Part shown: positions 31,625 through 40,103 of the stretch, piece after piece
Numbering within the stretch: the first letter of the stretch is position 1
How the letters are laid out: each line of letters opens with the position of its first letter
DNA from: Trebonia sp963843745
Lineage (GTDB): Bacteria; Actinomycetota; Actinomycetes; Streptosporangiales; Streptosporangiaceae
Assembly (NCBI GenBank): GCA_963843745.1
Contig: CAWJLP010000007.1
Coordinates: forward strand, 1,984,001-2,048,000
Direction of reading: 5' to 3'
Length of the DNA: 64,000 bases
Position numbers and translations under genes: made by a program
The notes under the pieces: generated by a model
Seen by the model: the letters and a program-made list of their open reading frames with translations, nothing else
What the model was told of the DNA's origin: nothing
The model's database searches: none

Positions 31625-34522
31625 CTAGGGCACCGCCACGGCGTCTAGGTCGCCATGCAGGGCCGCCGCGAGCTGGCTGCGCGAGGTGATGCCGAGCTTG
31701 GCGAACACCTTCCCCAGGTGGTACTGGACCGTGCGCGCGCTGATGAACAGCCGGGCGCCGATCTGCGGGTTGGACAGGCCATCGCGGGCCAGCCGCGCGA
31801 CCTGGGCTTCCTGAGCGGTCAGCTCGACCGGGGTCTCGACGCTGCGCTTGCGAGCGGTCTCTCCCGTGGCCAGCAGCTCCCGCCCGGCCCGCGCGGCGAA
31901 CGCCGTGATACCCATCGCGTCGAGCATCTCGTGCGCCGTGCGCAGCGGCGCCCGCGCCTCGCCGCGCCGCCGCTCACGGCGCAGCCATTCGCCATAGAGC
32001 AGCTGCCCGCGGGCCAGCTGCGCGCGGACCGGCGTGCGGCTCAGCCGCTCGATCGACTCGCGGTACCATCGCTCGGCCTCGTCGCCCTCGCTGAGCAGGG
32101 CGCGGACCCGGGCCTCGATCCCCAGCAGCCACTCGGTCGGCGTGGCGCGGGCGCGTTCCGAGAGCCAGTCAAGCGCGGTCGCCAGGAGCGTCCTGTCGCC
32201 GGTCCTGGCCGCCGCCTCGGCCAGTTCGGGCACGATGTGGGAGCCGTATCCCATCGGTTCGCGCTCGAACGCCCGCCGCGCGGCGTCGCAGGCGGCGGCG
32301 CTGCGCCCGAGGCCGTTGTACAGCACCGAGCCCGCGTAGGCCGCGAGGCTGACCAGCCGGTCCGTGCCGTGCGCGGCGGCCTCCCTGGAGATGGCCTCGA
32401 TCAGCTCAGCCGCCGCCTGCTCCCGGCCCTGCCAGGCCGCGAGCATCATCGCGGTGTCTGCGATCGGCGGGTGCCCGACGGCCTCGGCGATCAGGTGGTC
32501 TTCTTCCACCAGCCGCGCCGCCGCCGCCAGGTCGCCGGCCAGGATCTGGGTCCTGGCCAGGTAGTTGAGCGCGAACGACAGGTGCATGAGCGCGCCGGTG
32601 TCGCGGGAGAACGCGACCTGGCCGGCCGCCAGCGTGCGCCAGGACTCGAAGTTCCATGTCTCCATGGCGATGATCTGGCCGATCCGCCCGCCGGCGAGCC
32701 AGCGCCAGCGGCCGGATCCTGCCGAGCTGACGTCGAGCGCGAGCACCGTCTCCAGCGACCGGGCCAGCGCGGGGGCGGCGGCCGCGTATCCTCCGGTCAC
32801 TCGCAGCGCGACCGCGTCGAGCAGGACGTCGACCGGGCGCGGCGGCACCGGGCCCGGCGGTGCCGTGCGCGCGGCCTCAGCCGCCTCCCTGACCTCGGGA
32901 CTTCCGATGTCCTTGGCCCATATGGCGGCCACCAGGGCGTCCAGATGCGCGGCGCGGGCCATTCCGGCGTCGGCCGGCTGCAGGCGCCGGGCCGCGCTGA
33001 GCAGCAGCCCCCGCGCGTCGTCGCCGCGGCGCTGGTCAAGGGCGATCTGCCCGCGCAGCAGCTCCACCTCCGCGTCCTGCTGCGGGTCGAGCGGGTCGGC
33101 CTCGACGGCGACCAGCAGGCCCAGGGCGGCATCCAGCGCGCCGGAGTCGCACTTCGCCCGCGTCGCCGCGAGCAGCCGCTGCGTCCGGCGCGCCGGATCC
33201 GGGGTCAGCAACGCCGCGCGTTCCATGAACGCGGCCGCCGCCGCCAGGCCCCCGCGGGCCTGCGCGCGCCCGGCCGAGCGCTCCAGCTCGTCGGCGACCT
33301 CCTCATCGGGGCCGGGCGCGGCCTCCGCCCGGTGCCAGGCGCGGCGGTCGGGGTCGAGCCGCGGATCGGTGACCTCCGCCAGCACGCGGTGCACCTCTCG
33401 CCTGTCCTGCACGGACGCCGACCGGTAGGCCGCCGAGCGCACCAGGGGATGCCGGAACCGTACCCGCGGGCTGAATTCGGCCAGCTCGGCCTCGACCGCG
33501 GGCGCGCCCGCCTGCACCGGGATGCCGAGCCGCCCGGCCGCCCGCCACACCAGCGCCACGTCGCCGGACGGATCCGCCGCGGCCAGCTGCAGGAGCCGCA
33601 GCGCCTCGGGCGGCAGGGCCTGCAGCTGCCGCAGGAAGCTCTCCTCGATCCGCCCGGATAGCGGACGCGCGCCAGCCAGCCCGAACCCGCCCGCCAGCTG
33701 CGCTGGCGTCAGCCCGCGCGGCAGCTCGAGCAGCGCCAGCGGGTTACCCCGCGTCTCCGCCACGATCTGGTCCCTGACCCGCGCGTCCAGCGGGCCAGCC
33801 AGGGCCGAGTCCAGCAGCGCCCGCGCGTCGTCGTCCGGCAGCCCTTCGACGGTGAGCTCAGGCAGCCCGGCCAGTTCCGCCACGGGGTCACGGGCCGTCA
33901 GGACCAGGCCGACCGGGTCGGCCGCCAGCCGGCGCGCCACGAAGCCCAGCGCCTGGGCCGAGGCCCTGTCCAGCCACTGGTGGTCGTCCACCAGGCACAG
34001 CAGCGGCTGTTCCCCTGCCTCCTCGGACAGCAGGCTGAGCACGGCCAGGCCCACCAGGAACCGGTCCGGCGCCGGTCCCGCGCTGAGCCCGAACGCGGTC
34101 CGCAGCGCCTCCCGCTGCGGCTGGGGCAGGCCATCGAGCCGGGTCAGCATCGGCACGCACAGCTGATGCAGGCCGGCGAAGGCCAGCTCCATCTCCGACT
34201 GGACACCCACCGCGCGCACCACCCGGCAGCCGGGCGCCTGCCCGGCCAGGTAGTCGAGTAGCGCGGTCTTGCCGGCTCCCGGCTCCCCGCGGATCACGAG
34301 CACGCGGCTCTGGCCGGCCAGGACGGCCTCGACGAGCCGGGCCAGCGCGGTCAGCTCGCTGGCGCGGCCCCGCAACGGTGCATGGCGGCCCAGGGGCAAG
34401 GGTTCCGCTGAACCAGTGGGCACCACAGCGCTGCCATCCTTCGTGGTGGTTCGGTCAGGACCATCATCCAGGCCCGCATCGTCCGCGCGGCTAACGGCCC
34501 GTGAAATGTCCGTCCCGGTCAC
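31625..34522 (-). CDS. LuxR-family large ATP-binding regulator (LAL) 2
   Basis: The 965-residue paralogue of the previous gene has Walker A GEPGAGKT (about 79-86), a Walker B-type stretch LLCLVDDHQWLDRASAQAL, a long helical repeat region and a C-terminal LuxR helix-turn-helix (LTAQEAQVARLARDGLSNPQ, ARLFISARTVQYHLGKVF). The domain order and many middle segments match LAL 1, which implies an ancient tandem duplication. The start is GTG 34522, without a clear ribosome site. A 95-bp gap separates it from the divergent DJ-1/NTF2/monooxygenase operon at 34618, so control of that operon is likely but inferred. Confidence 0.92.
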   Translation of the reverse strand: MTGTDISRAVSRADDAGLDDGPDRTTTKDGSAVVPTGSAEPLPLGRHAPLRGRASELTALARLVEAVLAGQSRVLVIRGEPGAGKTALLDYLAGQAPGCRVVRAVGVQSEMELAFAGLHQLCVPMLTRLDGLPQPQREALRTAFGLSAGPAPDRFLVGLAVLSLLSEEAGEQPLLCLVDDHQWLDRASAQALGFVARRLAADPVGLVLTARDPVAELAGLPELTVEGLPDDDARALLDSALAGPLDARVRDQIVAETRGNPLALLELPRGLTPAQLAGGFGLAGARPLSGRIEESFLRQLQALPPEALRLLQLAAADPSGDVALVWRAAGRLGIPVQAGAPAVEAELAEFSPRVRFRHPLVRSAAYRSASVQDRREVHRVLAEVTDPRLDPDRRAWHRAEAAPGPDEEVADELERSAGRAQARGGLAAAAAFMERAALLTPDPARRTQRLLAATRAKCDSGALDAALGLLVAVEADPLDPQQDAEVELLRGQIALDQRRGDDARGLLLSAARRLQPADAGMARAAHLDALVAAIWAKDIGSPEVREAAEAARTAPPGPVPPRPVDVLLDAVALRVTGGYAAAAPALARSLETVLALDVSSAGSGRWRWLAGGRIGQIIAMETWNFESWRTLAAGQVAFSRDTGALMHLSFALNYLARTQILAGDLAAAARLVEEDHLIAEAVGHPPIADTAMMLAAWQGREQAAAELIEAISREAAAHGTDRLVSLAAYAGSVLYNGLGRSAAACDAARRAFEREPMGYGSHIVPELAEAAARTGDRTLLATALDWLSERARATPTEWLLGIEARVRALLSEGDEAERWYRESIERLSRTPVRAQLARGQLLYGEWLRRERRRGEARAPLRTAHEMLDAMGITAFAARAGRELLATGETARKRSVETPVELTAQEAQVARLARDGLSNPQIGARLFISARTVQYHLGKVFAKLGITSRSQLAAALHGDLDAVAVP

Positions 34523-34617
34523 CAGCGTAATCCGAGATCCCGGCCTGGAAAATGGGAGACGCGCGATGCATGCTTGATCTTGGAGCCGGCAGGCTAGCGA
34601 ACCATGGAGGGGCCGGC

Positions 34618-35650
34618 ATGACCCGCATCGCCTACCTCGTTACCAGCGCGCGCGAAATGACGCTCGCGGACGGAACCCCGCACCCGACCGGCTACTTCGC
34701 CGAGGAGGCGCTCAAGCCCTACGAGCGCTTCGAAGCGGCCGGCTTCGACATCACGGTGATCACGCCCGACGGGCAGCCGCCGCACGCGGACCCGTACGGG
34801 CTGTCGTGGTTCTTCAACTACCCGGACGAGGACAAGGACTACCTCGCGTCGGTCGTCCGGACCTTCGCCCGCGACGTCGACGACATCCGGTTCACCCTGC
34901 ACCAGAGCAGCGAGCTTGGCCTGGCGGCCGCCCGCCGGGTGGCCGCGCTGCTGCAAGCCGACGGCCGGCCCGCGGCCGAGGCACACCGGATCGTCAGCGC
35001 CGCCGCGCGGGCCGCCTGGCGGCAGGACAGGCAGTTCGCCGACGTCCTCGCCGGCGACGGCTCGCTCGGGCTGACCCGCGAGCAGATCCAGGCCGCGGTC
35101 GACGCCCAGCGGGCCGACAGCCAGCGGCTGGCCGATGAGCGGCGCGCCAGGCTGGACGCCATCCCCGGGTTCCGGCACCCGGTCGCGCTGTCGTCGCTGA
35201 CCGACGCGGACCTGGACCAGTTCGAACGCGGTCTTCGTGCCTGGCGGTCACGGGCCCATGGTCGACCTGTCCGGCAACCCCGACGCCGGGCGGCTGCTCG
35301 CCGCCCTGCACCGCAAGAACGCCCCGATCGCGGCGCTCTGCCACGGCCCGGCGGCGCTGCTGTCCGCGCCGGAGCGGCCCGACGGGCTGTGGCTCTTCGA
35401 CGGCTACCGGATGACGGCGTTCTCCGACGAGGAGGAGGTGCAGACCGAGGCGGGCCTGCTCGGCATGGCCTGGCTGCTCGACGTGGCGCTCATGAACGCG
35501 GGCGCGGTCTTCGACGACGGCCCCGCGGCGTGGGACTCGCACGTCGTCGTCGACCGCAACCTCATCACCGGCCAGAACCCGGGGTCGACCGAGGCGATCG
35601 CCGACGCGGTGGTGAAGAAGCTGCGCGCTCCGGCCCGCCAGGTCGCGTAA
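34618..35650 (+). CDS. DJ-1/PfpI family protein (frameshifted)
   Basis: ATG 34618 follows GGAGGGG. The first frame gives ITVITPDGQPPHADPYGLSW, a helical insertion and then the sequence up to DLDQFE near 35225. From there the family sequence continues one frame over: VFVPGGHGPMVDLSGNPDAG and the nucleophile elbow AALCHGPAALL, ending at 35650. A single extra A at 35225-35226 (GAAC instead of GAC) explains the break. If corrected, the product is a class I glutamine-amidotransferase-like (DJ-1/PfpI, Hsp31-like) protein of about 343 residues. These often act as deglycases, chaperones or hydratases. It is the first gene before the NTF2-like genes and monooxygenase. Sequencing error is a strong alternative to a true pseudogene. 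Confidence 0.75.
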
Positions 35651-35683
35651 CAGGCCGCATCAGCCGCATAAGGAGTAACCGGC

Positions 35684-36130
35684 ATGACCAGCTCAGTGCT
35701 TACCGGGACGTCCACGCAGACCGTGCGGGCCTTCCTTGACGCCTTCGCCAGGCACGACGTCGACGCCGCCATGGCCGTGGTGGACCCGCGGGCATCGGTC
35801 ACGGTCCACCCGCTCGACGCGAATGCCCAGGGCGCGGACGCCCTGCGCACGGTCCTCGACGACCTGCTGCGCGGTTTCCCCGACCTGATGATCAGCGTCC
35901 GCCGGGTCATCACGACCGGCGACGTGGTGACCGCGCTGCTGCGGGCCGAGGGAACCCAGGCGGCCGGCTACGCCGGGGCCATCAACACGGAAAAACATCT
36001 CGACATCGAGCAGGCCTGGCGGTTCGCGACCGGCGGCGGGCTGATCACCGGCGTCGCCGTCTACTGGTGCCAGGCGCAGCTGTACCGGCGGCTCGCGGTC
36101 AAGCGCTACGACGAGATCTCGATCGCCTGA
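35684..36130 (+). CDS. NTF2-like / SnoaL-like protein 1
   Basis: ATG 35684 is preceded by AGGAG. The 148-residue protein has the cone-shaped NTF2 fold signature: VRAFLDAFARHDVDAAMAVV, LRGFPDLMISVRRVITTGDV, VTALLRAEGTQ and a late ITGVAVYWCQAQLYRRL. Relatives include polyketide cyclases, isomerases and proteins without known catalysis. Position just upstream of the monooxygenase subunits suggests handling of the oxygenase product or an accessory function. Confidence 0.83.
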   Translation: MTSSVLTGTSTQTVRAFLDAFARHDVDAAMAVVDPRASVTVHPLDANAQGADALRTVLDDLLRGFPDLMISVRRVITTGDVVTALLRAEGTQAAGYAGAINTEKHLDIEQAWRFATGGGLITGVAVYWCQAQLYRRLAVKRYDEISIA

Positions 36131-36143
36131 ACGCGGAGGGGAC

Positions 36144-36623
36144 ATGACGCAGACCAGCACGGGGACGGCCCGCACCGCCGAGTCGGCGGCCGCGGTCGTG
36201 ACCGAGTTCTTCGACCGCTACCGCGGCCACGATGTCGACGGCATGACCGACCTGTGCTCGATCACCGCCGCCTTCTCCTACGTCCCCGTCGAGATGTGGG
36301 GCAAACAGCGGGTGCTGCGCGGCGACGGCACGGTCGGCACCGTCGGCAAGCCGCTGTGGGCCGGGCTGATCGCCTCGTTCCCCGACCTGTCCAACACCGT
36401 GCACACCGTCACCAGCAACGACGACGGCAACGTGGTCGTCCAGGCCGACATCGAGGGCACCCAGCAGGGGGCCTGGGGCCTGATCACCCCGGCAGGCAAG
36501 CACTACCGCGAACCGCACCTGTTCATCTTCCACGTGGGGCCTGACCTGCTCATCGACAGCATCACCGGCTACTGGAACGACGCCGGCATCAGCCGGCAGC
36601 TCGGCCACAACGAAGTCGACTGA
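36144..36623 (+). CDS. NTF2-like / SnoaL-like protein 2
   Basis: This 159-residue protein starts at ATG 36144 after GGAGGGG and lies 13 bases from the previous gene. It has the same fold elements (VVTEFFDRYRGHDVDGMTDL, LIASFPDLSNTVHTVTS, VVVQADIEGTQQGAWGL, ITGYWNDAGISRQLGH) but is not a near copy of its neighbour. Two NTF2-like proteins in a row before hydroxylase alpha suggest a heteromeric accessory factor or two sequential steps. Neither is demonstrated. Confidence 0.83.
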   Translation: MTQTSTGTARTAESAAAVVTEFFDRYRGHDVDGMTDLCSITAAFSYVPVEMWGKQRVLRGDGTVGTVGKPLWAGLIASFPDLSNTVHTVTSNDDGNVVVQADIEGTQQGAWGLITPAGKHYREPHLFIFHVGPDLLIDSITGYWNDAGISRQLGHNEVD

Positions 36624-36638
36624 CCGGAGGGACCACCC

Positions 36639-38159
36639 ATGGCACTGCTCAAGCGCGAGGAATGGCAGGGCTTCGTCCGCGACGTGGACTGGTCCTATCG
36701 CTACGTCGACGACGAGGCCGTCTACCCGGAATGGCACAGCGGCACCGGCAAAGTACCGCGGGACGCGTGGCTGACCTGGGAGGAGAGCTACAAGGTCAGC
36801 TACCCGGAGTACGTCGCGACCCAGCGGGAGAAGGAGACGGCGGCGTACGCGGTGAAGGCCGCGCTGCAGCGCTCATCGGTCTGGGACGGCCTGGACGAGG
36901 GCTGGAAGTCCGCGACCAAGATGCACTTCGGCGGCGTTTCCCTCAGCGAGTACGCCGCGACGCTCGCCGAGCTCAAGATGGCGCGGTTCGGGCTGGCGGG
37001 GTCGTGGCGGAACATGGCCGTCTTCGGCGCGCTCGACGAGCTGCGGCACACGTCGATCACCACGTTCTTCGGGCACGAGTTCATCAGCAAGGACCCGCAG
37101 TACGACTGGACGCAGAAGGCGTTCCAGACCAACGACTGGGTGGCTATCTCGCTGCGCAACATGTTCGACGCGATGATGAGCTCCGCCAACGTGGTGGACA
37201 TCGCGCTGCAGCTGCCGCTGGTGTTCGAGACCGGCTTCACCAACCTGCAGTTCGTCGCGCTGGCGGCGGACGCGCTGGCCTCCGGCGACGTCAACTTCGC
37301 CAACATGATCTCCTCGATCCAGACCGACGAGGCGCGCCACTCCCAGCAGGGCGGCCCGACCCTGGAAATCCTCATGGAGCACGACCCGGTGCGGGCCCAG
37401 TGGGTGGTCGACAAGACCTTCTGGGCCTCGGCGCGCGCGCTGGCCGCGCTGACCGGCACCTCGATGGACTACTACACCCCGCTGGAGCACCGCAAGCAGT
37501 CCTACCGGGAGTTCATGGAGGAATGGATCATCGACCAGTTCATCAGGACCATCGAGCAGTACGGGCTGCGCAAGCCGTGGTACTGGGACGAGTTCATGCG
37601 CGGCCTGGACATCTGGCACCACGCGCTGCACATGGGCCTGTGGTACTGGCGGCCGACGATCTGGTGGCGGCCGATGGCGGCGGTCAGCCCCGACGAGCGG
37701 GCCTGGCTGGCCGAGAAGTACCCCAACTGGGAGAAGGTCTTCGGCGACAAGTGGGACGTGATCATCGACAACGTCAACGCCGGCAACGTGCCGGCGACCC
37801 TGCCGGAGACGCTGCCGTGGCTGTGCAGCACCTGCCACCTGCCCGTGTGCAACGCCACCCAGTCCCGCGCCGGGACCTGGCGGGTCAGGGACGTCCCGCT
37901 CAGCTACGACGGCAGGACCTACCACTTCTGCACGAACGCCTGCCGGCAGATCTTCTGGAAGGACCGGGCCAGCGTCAACAACCCGACGCTCATCGACCGG
38001 TTCCTCGCCGGGCAGATCCAGCCGATGGACGTCGGCGGGATCCTCGGCTACATGGGCCTGACCCCGGAGGTCATGGGCGACGACCCGGACTACCAGGCCT
38101 GGACCAGGGACTACGCCGGCCGGCCCGCCGAGGGCATCGCCGCGGCGGCGCAGCCATGA
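36639..38159 (+). CDS. Multicomponent diiron monooxygenase, hydroxylase alpha subunit (TmoA-like)
   Basis: The 506-residue alpha subunit carries the carboxylate-bridged diiron site. E104, E134, H137 (DELRH), E197, E231 and H234 (DEARH) lie at the residue numbers I recall for toluene 4-monooxygenase and ToMO, and the active-site T201 is conserved. Pocket positions appear as V100, S103, A107, F176, L192, F196 and F205; in T4MO I recall I100, G103 and F192. The C-terminus has a YHS-like Cys-rich module (C396, C399, C431, C435) and the IQPMDVGGILGYMGL stretch. It inserts one oxygen atom into an alkene or aromatic ring. The exact substrate is not readable. The stop overlaps the next start (ATGA). 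Confidence 0.95.
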   Translation: MALLKREEWQGFVRDVDWSYRYVDDEAVYPEWHSGTGKVPRDAWLTWEESYKVSYPEYVATQREKETAAYAVKAALQRSSVWDGLDEGWKSATKMHFGGVSLSEYAATLAELKMARFGLAGSWRNMAVFGALDELRHTSITTFFGHEFISKDPQYDWTQKAFQTNDWVAISLRNMFDAMMSSANVVDIALQLPLVFETGFTNLQFVALAADALASGDVNFANMISSIQTDEARHSQQGGPTLEILMEHDPVRAQWVVDKTFWASARALAALTGTSMDYYTPLEHRKQSYREFMEEWIIDQFIRTIEQYGLRKPWYWDEFMRGLDIWHHALHMGLWYWRPTIWWRPMAAVSPDERAWLAEKYPNWEKVFGDKWDVIIDNVNAGNVPATLPETLPWLCSTCHLPVCNATQSRAGTWRVRDVPLSYDGRTYHFCTNACRQIFWKDRASVNNPTLIDRFLAGQIQPMDVGGILGYMGLTPEVMGDDPDYQAWTRDYAGRPAEGIAAAAQP

Positions 38160-38449
38160 CCGCCGAACCCGGCGCGGCAGGCGACCCGCCGCAGCTAGTC
38201 CCGCTGAACGCCGTCTTCGCCACCGACTTCGTGCAGATCCTGGTCCCGGTCACCACCGCGAACACCATGCGCGAGGTGGCGGCCGCGGTGGCGCACCACG
38301 TCGAGGGCAAGCGGGTCCGCGCCCAGCCGTACGACAAGGTCGTCATCTACCGCGGCGAGCGGCTGCCGGCCGAGATGACCGTCGCCGCCGCCGGCATCCA
38401 GCCGCTGGACCACGTCACGGTCGAGTACGACATCCCGGAGGGGTCATGA
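38156..38449 (+). CDS. Monooxygenase hydroxylase gamma subunit (TmoB-like)
   Basis: The 97-residue subunit is ubiquitin-like in family structures. LNAVFATDFVQILVPVTTAN, MREVAAAVAHHVEGKRV and MTVAAAGIQPLDHVTVEYDI match TmoB. It stabilises the hydroxylase and is not catalytic. It overlaps the alpha stop and the effector start by 4 bases each (ATGA), so the subunits are translated in a coupled way. Confidence 0.92.
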   Translation: MTAEPGAAGDPPQLVPLNAVFATDFVQILVPVTTANTMREVAAAVAHHVEGKRVRAQPYDKVVIYRGERLPAEMTVAAAGIQPLDHVTVEYDIPEGS

Positions 38450-38772
38450 AGAACCCGGTGGGCCCGGTGCTGCGGATGGGCGATGAGGTCGAGCTGATCA
38501 TCGCGGCGATCGAGGAGGACAACCCGGGCACCGAGATCGAGGTCATCGACCGCGGCGCCTACGTCCGGGTGCAGGGCGAGGACCAGATCACGCTGACCGA
38601 GCAGACGCTGCGCCGCTACCTGGGCGCGGATTACGAGATCAGGTCGCTCGGCGCGATCATGTCCGCGTTCAGCGGCCGGGCCGTCACCACCAGCGACTCC
38701 ATCACCTGGCAGGCGGTGGGTGTGGGAGCCCGGGGGGCCGGGGGAGCCCAGGCCAAGGCGGCGACGCCATGA
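38446..38772 (+). CDS. Monooxygenase effector/coupling protein (TmoD-like)
   Basis: This 108-residue protein resembles the cofactorless effector of toluene monooxygenases: VGPVLRMGDEVELIIAAIEE, IEVIDRGAYVRVQGE, LGADYEIRSLGAIMSAFSGR. The effector binds the hydroxylase over the diiron site and couples electron use to oxygenation. A short Gly/Ala-rich C-terminal extension (about 94-108) follows the core. In tmo operons the effector comes after the ferredoxin gene; here it comes before the beta subunit with the ferredoxin moved to after it. Confidence 0.92.
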   Translation: MKNPVGPVLRMGDEVELIIAAIEEDNPGTEIEVIDRGAYVRVQGEDQITLTEQTLRRYLGADYEIRSLGAIMSAFSGRAVTTSDSITWQAVGVGARGAGGAQAKAATP

Positions 38773-39782
38773 CCGAGACACCGCGGCAGCGTCCGCGCCG
38801 CACGTTCAGCGCGTTCGGCGACGTCCGCCGGATGCCGAGCGAGTACGAGATCGTCACCGAGGGGGCGAACTGGACGCTCAGGAAGAACCGGGCGGCGACC
38901 TTCGAGCAGAACCCGTCGTCGGCGGCCAACCTGTGGTTCCTCACCTACCGGGACAACTCACCGCTCGCGGCCGATGACTGGGACGCCTTCCGCGACCCGG
39001 CCGCGCTGACCTACCGGTCTTACGTCACCCTGCAGTCCGACGCGGAAACCAAGCTGCAGGGCGTCCTCGAGGCGCACGCGGACCAGGGCGCCGACGAGAA
39101 GCTGCGCCCCAAGTCCATCGCGCTGCTCGGCCGGCTGTTCACCCCGTCACGCTACCTGTGCCACGGATTCCAGCAGGTCGAGGCCTACATCGGGTTCATG
39201 GCCCCGAGCTCGTACATCACCAGCGCGGCCAGCTTCTCGACCGCGGATTTCCTGCGCCGCGTGACGACGATCGCCTACCGGACCAGGGAACTGCAGATCG
39301 CCTGGCCCGAGGCGGGCATCGGCTCGACGGAACGAGCGGAATGGGAAGACGACGACGGCTGGCAGCCGGCCCGCCAGGCGATCGAGTACGCGCTGGTCAG
39401 CTACGACTGGGGGGAGGCGTTCACCGCGCTCAACCTGGTGCTCGCCCCGACCCTCGACGACGTGCTGCTGACCGGGCTCGGCGAGGCGGCCAGGAAGAGC
39501 GGGGACGACCTGACCTGGCTGCTGAGCTCGTTCCTGGCCGAGGACTCCCGGCGGCGCGGCCGGTGGAGCCGTGCGCTGGCCGAACTGGCGGTCACGCAGC
39601 GCCCCGACAACCAGGCCGTGCTCGGCAAGTGGATCGCCCGCTGGTCGGCACTGGCCGACGAGGCCGCCCTCGGCCTGGGGACGATCCTCGAGGAGGAGAC
39701 GGGCGGCGACGTGACGGCCGCCGGCGTCGCCGGCCAGGCGCAGGCGGCGCGCCAGGAGTTCCTCGCCGGCCTGCTGGAATGA
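38769..39782 (+). CDS. Monooxygenase hydroxylase beta subunit (TmoE-like)
   Basis: The 337-residue subunit has the fold of alpha but lacks the iron ligands. Recognisable parts are RRTFSAFGDVRRMPSEYEIV at the N-terminus, LCHGFQQVEAYIGFMAPSSY and YDWGEAFTALNLVLAPTLDD. In the family it pairs with alpha to form the (alpha-beta-gamma)2 hydroxylase core. Starts and stops overlap both neighbours by four bases. Length agrees with known beta subunits. Confidence 0.93.
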   Translation: MTETPRQRPRRTFSAFGDVRRMPSEYEIVTEGANWTLRKNRAATFEQNPSSAANLWFLTYRDNSPLAADDWDAFRDPAALTYRSYVTLQSDAETKLQGVLEAHADQGADEKLRPKSIALLGRLFTPSRYLCHGFQQVEAYIGFMAPSSYITSAASFSTADFLRRVTTIAYRTRELQIAWPEAGIGSTERAEWEDDDGWQPARQAIEYALVSYDWGEAFTALNLVLAPTLDDVLLTGLGEAARKSGDDLTWLLSSFLAEDSRRRGRWSRALAELAVTQRPDNQAVLGKWIARWSALADEAALGLGTILEEETGGDVTAAGVAGQAQAARQEFLAGLLE

Positions 39783-40099
39783 TGACCGTGCGCTGGCGAG
39801 ACACGATCAACCTCGATGACCTGTGGGAAGGCGACATGACCGCCGTGAGCGTCGACGGCGAGTCCGTCTTGCTGGTCAACGTCGACGGCACCGTCAGGGC
39901 CTACTCCAACGTGTGCCCGCACCAGGCGTCGGCCCTGGACCTGGGCGATCTGGACGGCGAGACGCTGACCTGCGCCACGCACCTGTGGGAGTTCAACGCG
40001 CTGACCGGCCTGGGCATCAACCCGGACGACGCGGCGCTGAAGAGCTACGGCTGCCAGGTCGGCGACGACGGCACCATCTTCGTGGACATCGGCCGGTGA
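39779..40099 (+). CDS. Rieske-type ferredoxin of the monooxygenase (TmoC-like)
   Basis: This 106-residue protein carries the Rieske [2Fe-2S] ligands: CPHQ and, 15 residues later, CATH in the motif CATHLWEF. It transfers electrons from an NAD(P)H reductase to the hydroxylase. It starts at ATG 39779, overlapping the beta stop; a second ATG follows at 39782. The usual partner reductase gene (tmoF-like) is not found in this window. Confidence 0.93.
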   Translation: MMTVRWRDTINLDDLWEGDMTAVSVDGESVLLVNVDGTVRAYSNVCPHQASALDLGDLDGETLTCATHLWEFNALTGLGINPDDAALKSYGCQVGDDGTIFVDIGR

Positions 40100-40103
40100 G
40101 CGC

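Noticed and set aside
28394..33661. Very long plus-strand open frames antisense to the two LAL regulators (up to 926 codons)
   Set aside because: They have Arg/Gly/Pro/Gln-rich nonsense composition, no domains and no ribosome sites. They are GC-bias shadows of clearly real genes.
35237..35650. Separate short gene encoding only the DJ-1 nucleophile half
   Set aside because: It has no ribosome site and continues exactly the upstream DJ-1 sequence after a one-base frame break.
36662..38449. 595-codon frame overlapping hydroxylase alpha
   Set aside because: It is the +1 shadow of the alpha subunit; only its last part, in frame with the gamma subunit, is real and starts at 38156.
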